Assembly (NCBI GenBank): GCA_005281725.1
Contig: SSBO01000012.1
Coordinates: 18,938,525-19,002,524 of the forward strand
Source of the DNA: Wuchereria bancrofti
Taxonomy: Eukaryota; Nematoda; Chromadorea; Rhabditida; Onchocercidae
Direction: 5' to 3'
DNA: 64,000 bases
Shown in pieces: positions 24,101 through 37,167 of the stretch. Every line of letters starts with the position of its first letter. Position 1 is the stretch's first letter. Below the pieces are notes generated by a model. That model saw only the letters and a list, made by a program, of their open reading frames with translations, ran no database searches and was not told where the DNA came from. The position numbers and the translations under genes are program-made.

Positions 24101-27100
24101 AAAAATATTAACGATAGATAATGAATAATTTAGACTTTACCAGGAACAGTTTTTTATCATATTTAATCAGCTTGTAATCTCGAAAATGATAATCAAGAGA
24201 TTAGAATAATCTTTCTATATTTGAATGATATGAAGGATAATTGAAATTCACATTGCTGTGAATTCTCTGATATATTTCAGGAATATATCACTTGCCTTCA
24301 TCATTCCTATCCCGCAATTTCGTATCTATCGATTGGTGTAAATTTTGTTTCTTTAGAACTTTCAAATAATCTTTTCGTTTTAATTGTTTTTACGCTTTAA
24401 TAAAGTGAATTCCTACTACTAAAAAATATATTTAAAAAATATACGTTTCAAGGACAATTATTTACATAGTTTCCCATCATTTTATATCTTTAAAATTTTT
24501 TTAGAACATGCAAATATAAATAGTTTACACTAATTCCTAGATTTTCAACATACGTTTGTTCATTTGAAATTTCTTGACTACAAAGAAATAGGAAATGTTG
24601 AAATTCATTATAGTCATACTTCAATCCCAAACCAACACCTATCATCTCTTTTTCACAACTTATAAAGAAGATAATAATAGAAAAGTGCATACAATGCGAA
24701 TAGTTTAGTAAATTTTTAGGCTAAAGATTATATTATCATTAAGCAATTAGGATTTTGCATCTCTTGTTGCAAGCGATCCTTGTTGTCAACAACTATTATT
24801 AAAGTCCAATAGAAATTGCAAACAAATGTGTTTTCTTGACTATATTTACAGCAAAAAGCAATTGCCATATTTTCTTTCAGTATTATGTTGATATCACAAA
24901 GTATTATTGGTTTTTGTTTTTGTTTTTTTGACTTTTTATTATATTGCTGGAGATACTTTAAATAGTATTCAATATGTAAAATTTGAGGTTGGCTTATTCG
25001 TATTATGCATTCTAATGGCGCTTCTATGTTTTTTTTTTATTTATTTTCAGATTTTTAAGGGTTCAATTTATAATATGTTGTTAGAGTTTGGGTAAGTGAT
25101 GTTTTTTAATAGGTATTGCTTCCAGTTGGTAAGATTACCAACGTAAGATATCACCAAATTTAAATACAGCCAATATGCTCTTACTTATTTTTTTTCGGTA
25201 TGAAATTCAGTTCACAAGTGATCATGATAAGCTTCTGTTCTGAAATCTGTTCATGATCAGTCATTAAATTATTGCCAAAATATATTATTTCAACCTCCGT
25301 CTGGAAAACATTTCCGTTCTTCTCAATTACTTCCTCCTTTTTTTAAAAAAAATAAAACAAAAAAACATCAATGACTGCCAGGCCATATTATGTGATTTCT
25401 GAAAAAATACTACTAGTACTTAGTGATAGAATATTACTATATTAAAGTATTCCTGATGCAAAACACGTCATCATACTCCTCGATAGAATACAAAGAAGAA
25501 TTTATCACAATAACTGCTCCTGTCATTTTCAGAATATCATAAATGCAGTAGAGACCTAAAATTTAAATTTATTTTAATCGTTTTTTTTTTTGTTTGGAGT
25601 AAGAATGGGAATTAAAAGTTTATCTGATGCGAATGGAATGGATTAAATGTAATTTATCACTAAAATCACCATATAAAAGTCTTCTATAACAATAACTGGT
25701 TAAGCATATTATTGATTTAATCAGTACAATCCTAACTTAGAATGCTACTTGATTATTCAATAAAATTAATCGCTAATGATCAGGTCAGTAATATCTATTT
25801 CATATTAACATTCTCTAAAGTTTTATTACCTCATCTATAGAGTCTCCAATATTTGAAATATGAGCTGGCAGAGTTATCATGAAATCCTCTCCTATCTCTT
25901 TCAGTAGTGGTACCTGACACTGCTGATATTACGTTTCTTTTTTTTCTTTTTTGAAAATTTCAAAATTATAAAATGCTTTAATAAAGAGACTGCAAAAGGT
26001 GAGACAAAGGTGGAATATGTCACTGTCCTGTATTTTAGTCCACTATCTTTTTGAAATTATTCTGTAACTGTTACCAGAATGATGAAAAAGAAAAGGAAAA
26101 TCTGCAGAGTGTTGGGTCGTTTTCTTGTTATCGCGAAAATCTTTATTGACAGAAATTAGTTAGCTAAGAAATTTGAGACATTCCATTTGTTTGTATTAGA
26201 TGGAGCTGAAAGACATTGGAATACAAAAGTTTGCGAAATGATCAATTGCTTGAGACATTCTCATTTGACTGAAAATTGTCTTGCTTCGTTTGAAAGATTT
26301 TAGAGAAAGAAAGAGGGAGAGGGGAAGAGAATGGAAGCAGAAAATTTCTAGAAAATTGTAAATTCGATTAAAACTGGAAATATCTCTCTCCACAGTTTGA
26401 TATTTTAGGCTTTTGAGGACAAAATTATGATCGACTTTCTGAGTTGTCATCGACTGCTATAAACAATAGGAAAAATTAAGCTTAACTTTTCATGAAGGTT
26501 ACAAGCTGGAAAAAATTAACCGTTTATACAATTAGAATTTAATTTAATCAAAAATTTTCAATTTTTCTAAGTAGGGAATTTATGTCATTTTATCATATTA
26601 TCAATTTGTAGGAAAAGCTTAAAAAATCAACGGAATCGATTTAATAAGTGCTCAGTTAACAAATCGATAATTTGTTACTTTTCAAACATCCAAACTGATT
26701 TTTCCGCGTCATTTGTTTTAAATTTAGAAAAATTTTTACGATTTCATTAATAGTCTTATCGATTAGTGAAATGACCCAACCTTCACACTTTTTTTCCTTT
26801 TCCTTCTCTTCACTCTCTTTTTTGGTAACAAAGAGAAAGAGAAAATTTCGAGAAGAGATGATGAAAATAGAAAGTAGGGCAATTTGTGGGCAAGAAGCAG
26901 GTTGTCCAGTGGCAAACAATGGTTAATTGATGGGTAAAAATTACCAAACACCAATACAAGCGGTAAGTTTTAGCTGCGAGAGAAAGACAGAGGGAAGACA
27001 GCAGTAGCAGCAATATAATCGTGACAAGAAATGCTCTCGTAACGATCCCCTTCCTACTGTACTAATTCAATGATTTTCGTAAAATACTGATCGCCACGTC

Positions 27101-28001
27101 ATTTGCGTGTACTGCTTGCGTGTATTGCTATGCATATTTATTTACGTATATTTTCCTTTATTGTACCGTTTGTTTTACTCGAAGAGTTTTCTCTTATCTG
27201 TATGGACACTTTTCATTAATTTACGATATTTAAAAAACGATTTTTGCCCGCGCTGGCATAGTAGCTTTTCGTTTGACAGTTGCTCATTTTGTTCAGTCAT
27301 TGTTTTGTATTTTTTAAATATATCTTTAGTTATTTACAATTTCTTCATCCTTGTTTAGCAAATAAATTGGAAATTTCTGAATAGCTAATGCTGATGTGAT
27401 ACTCATGTAATGATCACTACATAGATCAAATATAAATACATCAAAAATTAGAATGGCTTATTACTGATATCTTATCATTAGCTGGATGTTATTACTTGTT
27501 TTATTGAGTCTAGCAAATAAATTTCATAAGTTTTCAACGTTAAAAGAAGTAGGAAATCTCGCAAAGTGTATTTGATTTGTATTTTTGTGGGAGAATTTGA
27601 GCAGATGTTATATGAAATATCTGATTGTTGAATTATTGCTTTAAACTGGAACGTGTATTGTTTACGTGATGTGATTACTAATATATGCCTACTCTACGGA
27701 AAATGATTGTTTATCAGTTTGCTATTCGTTTGATTTTTCTAATTCCTATTTTTTTGCTTAGAATTTTGGTATTTCTTTATATTATTGCTTTTCTGGACAT
27801 TTGTCTTCGAAGAATTTGTTTTTTACAAATGTTAATCATCATTTGTTGTTGCCAGTGTTGTATGACTGTGATGTTTAGTATGTTCCATTCTTCCCCCAAT
27901 TAAAGCTGTACGTCATCCACAATTTTTCTTGTCTAGAACACTCTTGAAAGAGAAGAAAACAAATAATTTCAAATACAATTGCATTAAATATTTAACAGAG
28001 A
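21131..28001. other. Long gene-poor region
   Basis: Nearly 7 kb without an exon that I can support on either strand. It contains a perfect inverted repeat at 23470-23514 and a CT/GA-biased tract about 26770-27010. That tract opens several overlapping minus-strand frames and is more likely a purine/pyrimidine skew upstream of VAV than a gene. Confidence 0.5.
23470..23514. repeat. Perfect inverted repeat, 18-bp arms
   Basis: The arm TAAGCAAAAGATATGATA (23470-23487) and its exact reverse complement (23497-23514) are separated by a 9-base loop AATATGAAT. It could form a stable hairpin in DNA or RNA. No coding context was found. Confidence 0.95.
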
Positions 28002-31000
28002 ATGGCCGAAATCACAGAATTGTGGCGAGAATGTGTACGGTGGATGATTGAATGTGGAATTCTGGATGCCAAACATCGGGTAGCGGAGGCAGATGCTGAA
28101 ATCGGTGAATTCGCGACTATCTTACGAGATGGTGTATTGCTTTGTTTACTTTGTAATCGACTATGCGAAAACTGTATTGACATCAAAGATTTACAACAAC
28201 GGCCACAAATGGCTCAGGTATAGGCCTTAAATATTCAAATATGGTACAGTGTGACCACATTATATCTTTCTCTATATCGGAAGATTTTCGGTCTTTCTCA
28301 CTTAAACTTTTAATCGTAAGATTTTTTAGCAAGATGAATTGTAGCAAAATCAGTTTTGACAATTTCTGGAGTACTACTGGTGCCTATGAAATAAATGTTA
28401 TTTTTAAGTATTTTCAAAGCTTCACAACATCAACATTTCAGTTTCTTTGCTGCAAAAATATATGCGAGTTTCTAAAAGCATGTAAAAACACATTCGAAAT
28501 GAACTCGGAAGATTTATTTGATCCATGGGATCTCTATCGCCTCGATGATTTTGGCAAAGTGCTCAGAACACTTTCCAAATTATCTTCGTCTCCTGTAGCA
28601 AAGCTTAGTGGTATCAGGTTCACTTTTCAGTTTTTCATTAGGACAGAAAATGAGCAAAATTTTTTGTATAATGCATACTTTAATAACAGTTTGTTGTGTT
28701 TGTTTTTGGATAAAGTCAGAAATAATTTACTACTTGTCTTTGATTTCATTAGACAGAGCATATATTTTTTACCATAACACAGTTGCATTGGTTTGAAATT
28801 TCTAACATTCTTCTCAGTATACATGAATATAAAGTTGAAAGGTATAGCAGACTCGATTTGACATTAACCTTTTTCTTCCATACACTACATTAGGCATACA
28901 TTATATACATTTCAGGGGATTCCCATTACGTGTATCTTCATTAAATTCGGTGGAGTATTATAACGACAAGGTAATTTATAAAAATCTTCGCAAAGGAGCA
29001 GAAGTAAATGAACCTGTACTCGAAAATGCATATGATATGGGTATCGGGGAGGAGGAGAAAACCAGTGGTCGAATTTACGATTCTATTGTGTGTCAACGAT
29101 CTAACAGTCAACGGGAACTGAAAGCTATCGAATATGACGTTAGTTTCTCTTAACAGTACCTGTTCAGTTTTGCTGCTGAGACAATATCAGAAGTCTTCAA
29201 GGATGACTGAAAATGTGGTCGAGCTACAAACTACTTGGTTTGTCTACTTTGAACAATGTCTACTTTGATCTATTAAGTATTATACAAAAATATGTGCGAT
29301 TGTTTAGTCGTTATCGAAAGGATTTCTTTTTTAATTATGCGCACTTTACATTAGTTTGATGAGTTATATTAATTATAATGTAGATAATATGAAAGAAGAC
29401 ATGAAATGCTTTTGTTAAGAAACTATGTAAAATTAACTAATAGACATGTACTTCTCTTCATAAGCTAGTTGTCAACTTTTTTAGTAGTTTTTGCTTTTCT
29501 ACTTGCGGGTTATGAAATTATCACTTTTGGTGTTCTACAGCGTGGGCTTTAAAATTTGAGATAAAATCTCGCAGTATTTAGCAACCTATAGCAGTCTTGA
29601 CTGATGATAGTGGATGCTGTTGACAGAATCATTTTTTTAGAAGTGGTTAAACTTTAAACCAGATTCTCGACGTGAACATTGCATCAAAGAATTATATGAT
29701 ACAGAATCAAACTATGTCGAGAAAGCGCTTGATATGATCATAAACAATTTTTACACACCACTGGAGGAAGTGCTATCGAAGGATGATCATAAAATGATCT
29801 TTATGAATATTTTGGTTTGTTATTTGTTCACATAGCTCTCAAAGATTTTGTCTCTCTTCGTTTAAGAATCTTAATTGATTTTTGCAGGAACTAGCATGTA
29901 TTCATCGCTCATTTCGTGATCATTTACGGCAAGCTGTCTTCTATACTGTTGGATTGGAGGAGCCTACGAACGATGAAAAGCCAGTAACAATTGGGGACGT
30001 ATTCATTACGTAATTAATATTCTATTTTTTCTACATAAAGTGATTTATCTTGAAAAGAAACAAACCAAATTCGTAAATACAGTTTTAAACTATGGAATAG
30101 AATTTCAGCTGGAAAGAGAAATTCGTGGCTTATGGAGAATATTGTTCGAAATTACCAAATTCACGTTCACGCATTTGTTACTTGGAAAAGACGGATCCGG
30201 TTGTGCGACAGAAGATTATTGTATTTGTTTTCATGTTTTTTTTTAACGTTTGAATGCTCTACTTTGTTAATTGTGGCCATTCCAGTCTTCTTGAAATTTT
30301 TGGTTTTGCCTCTGCTAATTGTTTACTGTTTCAGGATTGCGGTATAGCTGCTAATCGCAATCAGTTCCATTTGCAGGACCTTCTCAGTATACCTATGCAG
30401 AGGGTTTTAAAATACCATGTCCTTTTATCGGTAGTTTGTTTTCTCTCCAAATATTCAAAGAGTTAAATGGATAATCTTTAGTCATGAAACTGATTTAAAA
30501 AAACATGAAAGTATTCTTGATTGCTGTAGGAGATGATAAAGCTTACCTCAGTGGATTCGTCGGATCGCTTACCTTTGGAAGAAGCCAAAGAAGCGATGCA
30601 AGATATCAATTCCTATGTCAATGAAATGAAACGTGATTATGAGATGCAGCAACTGGTTATGGATATTGAAACCAGTATAACCGATCTGGAGCTGGTACTC
30701 TATTTTGATCTGAAATCTGACATAAGAGTTTGAAAAAGCTACGGCATCATCCTACATAGTTGGAAACTGATTTCAGCCCATAGGCATGCATTTAATTAAC
30801 TATGGTCGATTGGTTAAAGATGGTGAAATCAAAATTGCTGATCAAAGTAAAGATGGCAATCGACTTAAAACACGCTATGTATTTGTTTTCGATAAAGTGA
30901 TGATTATTTGTAAAAGCCTCAGAGTAAGTTTAGTTTTTAAATTAAACCGTAGTCTTTAAACTGATTAGATAGTAGAACATAATACAGAAGACCTATATCC

Positions 31001-32833
31001 ATAATTACTAGGTCAGGTTATGCATAATCTACGAACTTTATTTTAGATATTATAAAAGGATAGACAGCGATGTATTATATAAACAATATTTTAATAGGAA
31101 TTAGTGAGTAATGCGCTGTGGATTGCTGTTATTGTCTTGATTTCACAATTAATTTTAGGGAAATCAATATTCATATCGAAGTGCGCACATACTAAATGAT
31201 TACCGCATTGGTGTTGACGCTGATAATAACAATAAAATTGGTACAATAACTCGTAAGCTGACAGCTAATGGTGGTTATTATTTCTCTTTAGTGCAAGAAT
31301 TAGATGACGGTATTACCAACGTCCTCAGTATTTGCTGCAAAACTATGCTTCAACGAGACAGTTGGGTACAAAACATTATAGCGGCACAGTAAGCATACTT
31401 GTTTATAATCATTTGAATATTAAATTACAAAAAATTAAAAAATTAATATTTGAAATTGCATTAAAAATTATTGGAGATTCTTTATAGAAGCAGTGTAAGA
31501 CCTAAAGATTCGGAAACATCAGGTCACTGTTTGCAGTATCATAGCTACGATAAAGCTACTGTCTGTTTTCATTGTGAAAAGCTTCTTGCTGGTCTCTTCT
31601 ATCAGGGATACCATTGTTCCGGTTAGTAAATTAACTGATTGGGATGACATTTAGTTCGACAAGTTTTGTTCGTAACGTGCCAGGCTTTCAGTATTGGCAT
31701 TATTGCGAACTAGTCCGTTTTATCATTCTGCAGATTGTAAGCGAAATTTGCATCGTGCGTGCTTGTCGATGAGTAAATGTCCAGGAGTTAGTCCTATAAC
31801 AACACGAGTTCCAAATAGGCGGAAACATGCTGCTTCCTGTTAGTATTATTTACTTTTGGAATTTGTTTATTACTCGGTTAGGAATGACCATGATAAATCT
31901 CACTTGTTATTATTTCGTCTAATCTTTTCTGCTTATCAGTAAATATATTCATTTATGTGGAATAGATTCCTAAATTAAGTGTTTAGTGCAACCCCATGAA
32001 TGTGTTCGCGCAGTACAATCGTTTCATTCGAACGATCCACTATTTCTGTCATTTGAAATGAATGATTTGATAGAAATCACTCAACGAAATGTTGATGGTA
32101 CAGTGATGGTAAGGATTTTATAAAGTTTTGGTTGAGTATAGCTTTTTTACCTCTTAACTGTGCAAAAAAGAACAATTACTCTTACTCTCCGTTTCAGAAT
32201 ATTTCATTTGCTATCACAATTGTTTTTGCAAGTGGAAGATGGACAGATTTAATAGTAGAAAAAAAAAAAAATCATGCAGCAAGGTTTTGTACAAGCAAAG
32301 ATTCTGAATTTTCATTTCGATATTTCATAAGAGGGTAAAACAGCTAGCATCATAAATTGAAATTTGTTTCTTAACTGCTACATTATATAATGCTCTTTTC
32401 TAATAAATCTGAACCATCTGATCGTCTGACACTTGGCAATTCATGGAATTAACTGGGCAAATTCCAGAGCGGCGAAGAAATTAGCAGCAGAAAATTCATT
32501 TATTCACTGAGAGATTTGAGAAATGACTTTCTATTTTTTCTATGCATGGAACACAGAAATTTTTTCTTGCACTATCACAGCATTGTTTATTTTTGGATTA
32601 TGAATGTTAATTGCTAGTTTTTATTTTTACTGTGATGTCATGTTTATTTCTTTGAAACTGGTTTTTGAAAAAGTTACTGTTTTGAGGGGACTTCAGTTAT
32701 TCAATGAAAGATTTGAGAAATGGCTTTTTACTTTTTTCACTAAATTATTACAGGGACGAATTGTTGCTTTTCCTAATCGAACTGGACTTATTCAACCAGA
32801 AATTGTCCGACGATTTCGGGTGATTTAATGTCC

Positions 32834-32870
<37 letters not shown>

Positions 32871-35080
32871 AGAATTCTTAGTTTATGCTCTATTCATTTG
32901 AATCACTGCTTCTTTACTGCTGTATGTAGATGCGGCAGAACAATCAGTTCTTTTTCTGTGATGATCAGTTGGACTAAATATTAATTTATTTATAGATATC
33001 GACGTCGTCATTGCATATGGGTTCATCGACAGTTAGTTCATTAAGTAGCGCTACACTGTCATCACCGGTAGAACACAGTGACTCTTGGATTATTAGCTCG
33101 CCTCAGTTACAGCTGCCTCTTACAAATGGACAGCGGAGGTCCTCTTCCTCGATCGAAAATATGTAAGTTAATATCTTGTCCTTCTGAGCATTTCTTCGTA
33201 GAGTGAATTTACAATATTTTAAAGTAGTGAGTTTTTTGTTCTCAACATAATGTTAAAAAGTAGAGGACATAAGGACAGAAATATGAGTAATTTATTTTTT
33301 GTAGGTTTTTGCCTCGGAAATCACAGAGCCAGGATTATGTGAATACGGAAGTAGTAGGCCAACAGTGGTATCGAGGACCGATGAAGCGATGGGATTCGGA
33401 GGAACTTTTACGCGGTACACCAGATGGTACTTTCTTAGTACGGTTCAGTTCTGCACAACAAAAATATGTGATCAGCATAAGGTATCATTTTTTTAATTAT
33501 TACTTTCTTCTGTTGACATCTAAATTTTTTCGAAATGAATTATTTTCTTATTTCAAGATAAAGGAACTTTTGCTAAAAACAATTTTCATTGTTCTCGTAG
33601 ATCAGTTTATCAACCGTAATTTCTTTATATGTCGGATGGGAATATAAAGCTGTCACTGGCTAAGATTTTTCCAGCTTTATCTATATTTTTATAGTGTATT
33701 CCTCAGAATCGGGTTTGTGATCGTAAATTCAAAGAAATGTTTTTTTTTCTCTTTCTATAGCACTGTTATGGTGAGATCACTTTTTGGAGTTGTTGTACGG
33801 TTTTATTATGTACCACGTAAGATAAGATACCAAGATTAAAGCTTCCATTTAACTAACCAAGACTAAAGAATTTGTAATTCAGGTCTTTACCTTCCTTCTA
33901 CCTATATCATTTATTGTGTTTACATCGTTTCTGAATCTAAATCTCATATATACTTCATATATATACATATGTATATATATGAAGTTGGCCATGTCTTAAG
34001 AAATCTTTTCTTTTTTCTAGGAACCTGAAATATATTTTGTGGTAGAATGGAAATATGAAGAATTGAATATGTTGCATTTCGTTCTTATTTCATTTATCTT
34101 TGAAAGTAAAGTTTAGTTTCAATGGTGATGTGAAGCACACAAAGGTAGAACAGTCGCCAGAAGGACGTTATTACCTGGACGAAAGTACAATGTTTTCAAG
34201 CGTCGTGGTTAGACATTAGCAATTTTTTTGAAACGGCAGATACTACTTAAATTGTTAATATTGCTCCTTCAAGTCATTGGTGGATGACAAACATATGAAC
34301 GGGATAGTAGCAACAGCAGAATGAGATTAATAATAATAGGATAATAATATTAGTAGTTGATAATTACATTGGATAGTTGACAGAGATTCCAATGTCTGAA
34401 TTTCAGGAATTGATCAACTACTATAGAGAAAATAATTTACGAGAGTCATTCGAAACTTTAAATACTACTTTACGACATTCGTATACCGATAAACAGTCAT
34501 ATATCGCTCTGCATAATTTTGAAGCATCAGAGCCAAATTTTCTCACCTTAGTGGTTGGTCAGAAAGTCTACGTGATTAGTAGGACTGGTGAGGATCGAGG
34601 ATGGTGGAAAGGCCGAAGCGGTAATAGAGTAAGTCATCATTTAAATTATTTCCTAGTATATTGAGCAATGTAAAATCACATTTGATGTTGTATAAAAAGG
34701 TTTCTTGCTGATTTGATGTTTTCGAACTTTAAATTAGTGTCTTCCTGGAAGAACTTGACTGATACAACTGACTGGAATTAGTTATATGTGAATTAAACGA
34801 CAGCATATTCAAGAAGTTTTCATTCAGTTTTCACTTTTGAATAAAAAGTTTTTTAGTCTTTATTATTGATAGTAGAAACGGTTATTTTTTTTTTAATCTT
34901 TATTGTTGATAGTAGAAACGGTTATTTTTCTTAGCATAGTGTCAGTTGATTTGTATTTTATTTTAATCGTAAAATGATTTCATTTGACGGAAAAATAAGT
35001 GCTTCGTTTAAAGTTTTATAAAGTCTTTTTAGGTGGGCTACTTTCCACTTGCTTATGTTGCACCAGCAGAAGAGGCATAA
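28002..35080 (+). CDS. vav-1: VAV-family Rho/Rac guanine-nucleotide exchange factor, complete
   Basis: Activates Rho-family GTPases downstream of tyrosine kinases. Nineteen in-phase exons: 28002-28217, 28442-28617, 28916-29138, 29641-29814, 29888-30009, 30109-30220, 30335-30430, 30530-30694, 30777-30923, 31159-31388, 31488-31621, 31734-31838, 31987-32108, 32754-32819, 32996-33162, 33305-33481, 34117-34207, 34407-34628 and 35033-35080; 930 residues. Order: CH (LWRECVRWMIECGILD, LRDGVLLCLLCNRL); acidic linker with tyrosines in ENAYDMG and GRIYDSIV; DH (KELYDTESNYVEKALDMI, PMQRVLKYHVLL); PH (GRLVKDGEIKIAD); C1 with Cys/His pairs (VCFHC, CKRNLHRAC); SH3; SH2 (WYRGPM, GTFLVRFSS); C-terminal SH3 (ALHNFEASEPNFLTL, WWKGRSGN, GYFPLAYV). 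This is the diagnostic VAV architecture. The start is the first ATG after an acceptor (AACAG, 27994-27998), fitting trans-splicing. Length is near mammalian VAV (about 845) and worm VAV-1. The first SH3 is atypical (see findings). Confidence 0.95.
32502..32745. repeat. Intronic direct duplication, about 42 bp
   Basis: TTATTCACTGAGAGATTTGA (from about 32501) recurs with few changes from about 32698, both followed by GAAATG.CTTT. Both copies lie in the VAV intron before the exon at 32754. Confidence 0.7.
32838..32868. repeat. Poly-A tract in a VAV intron
   Basis: About 31 uninterrupted A residues. Length is likely variable or assembler-dependent. Confidence 0.95.
33952..33985. repeat. Perfect 34-bp palindrome in a VAV intron
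   Basis: The segment from ACTTCATATATATACATATG to its end at 33985 equals its own reverse complement. It is built mainly of TA steps and lies in the intron splitting the SH2 domain. Confidence 0.95.
34856..34930. repeat. Tandem direct duplication in the last VAV intron
   Basis: Two nearly identical units containing GATAGTAGAAACGGTTATTT lie back to back, differing by ATTATTG/ATTGTTG and the length of a T run. Confidence 0.85.
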
Positions 35081-37167
35081 CGACATTCAAGTGTTCTGTA
35101 TATCCAATAAACAGTTTTGCTGATGAATTTTTGCTCAGTAGATATGGGTACAAATTTTTTTATTTCCTCTAGTTCAGTCTTTTGTGGTGTTTTAAATCAA
35201 GTTTTGCACAGGAATCATGTTTAAATTTTCTAGTGGTGAAGGGTTCATGTTTTTTTCTTGCAAAGTAAATTCTACCAGTGTGTGAACAATCTGTAATGAA
35301 TTTTTCATAGAAAAGATCGAAGGTCAGTAGGAGCATTTTGTTTCTCCCGTTATGTTTACCAATTTCTTAAATCACGATTTGCTTCTTACGATGCCAAGTT
35401 TAATAATATGGCAGTTTAATTTCTAACCTACATTGGGATATAAGCGATATATGAAGTAGTTTTTCCCATATACAAAGTATGTACCGGTAATCAGTATACT
35501 AATATTCATCAAGAAATTAACTTTATTTAATTGATAGGTATTGATAGAAACTGCTACTGCTTTCTTCCTGTGAAGATATTTCATATCTGTTTATCTGTGG
35601 GAGTTTTTCTTGGAACTTCTGAATGTTTATGCTTATTGGGGAGATCTTTCATGCTATGAATATAGCAGTTATTTTGCTATTGTTTTGAAAGATTTTTATC
35701 ATTGCTTCTCGTTGATTTGAAAACCTGTAAAATCAGATTTTACAGGTTTTTTTTTGCAGATTTTATAGGTTGATTTTTTTTTTTCAATTGCAAAAAAGTA
35801 ATTTTCTGCACTTAGCGGGTTGAAATTTGAGCCAACTCTGAACTTATTAGACATGGTTTCCCTACAGGTGATAGATAATGTAATGCAATGAAAAAAAGAA
35901 ACAGAAAAAAACGGATCTAGGAGTTTTTATTGTTTGCTATTACTTTCTCAGGTAGTTTTAGATATAAAAGTATAAAATGATTTCTTATTTCCCAAAATGT
36001 TTCCAAGTTAATTAATCTGCTGAAGCACTATGCTTTCTGAATGCTAGTGCAGATTAGTAATTCTCACTGCCTTTGTTTTCATTGGTTTGCTTTTTATAAA
36101 ATTATGTTAGTCATTGTATATCAGATTTGTACAGTTTAGTGTTCACATATATATTTATATGTATCATATAATGTTTTTCTAAAAAGAAATTTTTTTCTTT
36201 TGTGCCATTTGTGACTTCCTAACAGTAAATGTTTTTATAATTTAATTTAATTTGATTTTTGCCAAACTACTTTTCTTTGTAAATACTATATATAAAAGTT
36301 ACACCGTATCTGGATGTCACATATGGCTATGTTGCATAAAGTTTATGCGGGTAAATTATGTGGAGTTTACGAAAAGCTGTTATGTGTAAAAAATTTTCAA
36401 CTGAATTCCAAATTACAACAGCGTGTATACATGTAAGGTAAACGTGTAGTACGTATTGTTATAAAGTAAAGTGCATAAATGTCAATTTCAGTTGTTTGCC
36501 TATATTCTATTACACTTTCGATTCGATGCTATGTTTAAAATATTCCTTCTCATATTTCTCTTTTGATAACTATTTGGCAATATGTTTTAAGTGACACATT
36601 CTCATTTTTGAATGAGTGCCTTCTGAAATAAAGATTTTAAAAAAGAATCGTTTTAGAGTGAAAGTTTTGGTTGATGTTGGTGTTATTTTATCACATTTTT
36701 ATCTGGAAAGTAGTGCTTGAAAGTGATACTATCATTAAGGAGACCACACGATTTTGATTTGAGCGGGGGCGATATTAATTTGGGCGACACGATTTGGAAA
36801 TGAGCGGAATAGTTGTAAACATTTTACCGTACCTATTTTATTGTGTTTTGGCGAAGGCTGATGTTAGGTCGGAGACAGTGCCTCCTTGTTGTAATTCTGT
36901 CTTGAATTTGAGCATATGATATTGAACTGATATTCAGTGGGTAAAGTGGACTCTAGGCGGTGATTTGTATCCTTCGTGTAATGAGATTTGCACTTCCAAG
37001 AAGTGAAAAGAAGATAAGCTAATTGGTTTACGGGTAATTTAGGTATTGGATTGGGATTAATTAACATCAAAGAGTTGATTTGTCTTATCTTTTCTTTATT
37101 TCTTACTTTATTATTTATGGATGGTTATATGGCCATTGAATTTGGTTCAGATTATCAATCAGTAGGA
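35081..37167. other. VAV 3' flank and intergenic region
   Basis: AATAAA at 35106-35111 is a plausible VAV polyadenylation signal 26 bases after the stop; another AATAAA lies at 36627-36632. No further exon was seen. Confidence 0.55.

Noticed and set aside
26656..27013. Overlapping minus-strand frames with a signal-peptide-like start
   Set aside because: They come from a purine/pyrimidine-skewed tract; three frames are open at once and none has splice support.
28241..28777. Long plus-strand frame of 178 residues
   Set aside because: Only 28442-28617 is a real VAV exon; the rest is intron that happens to be open.
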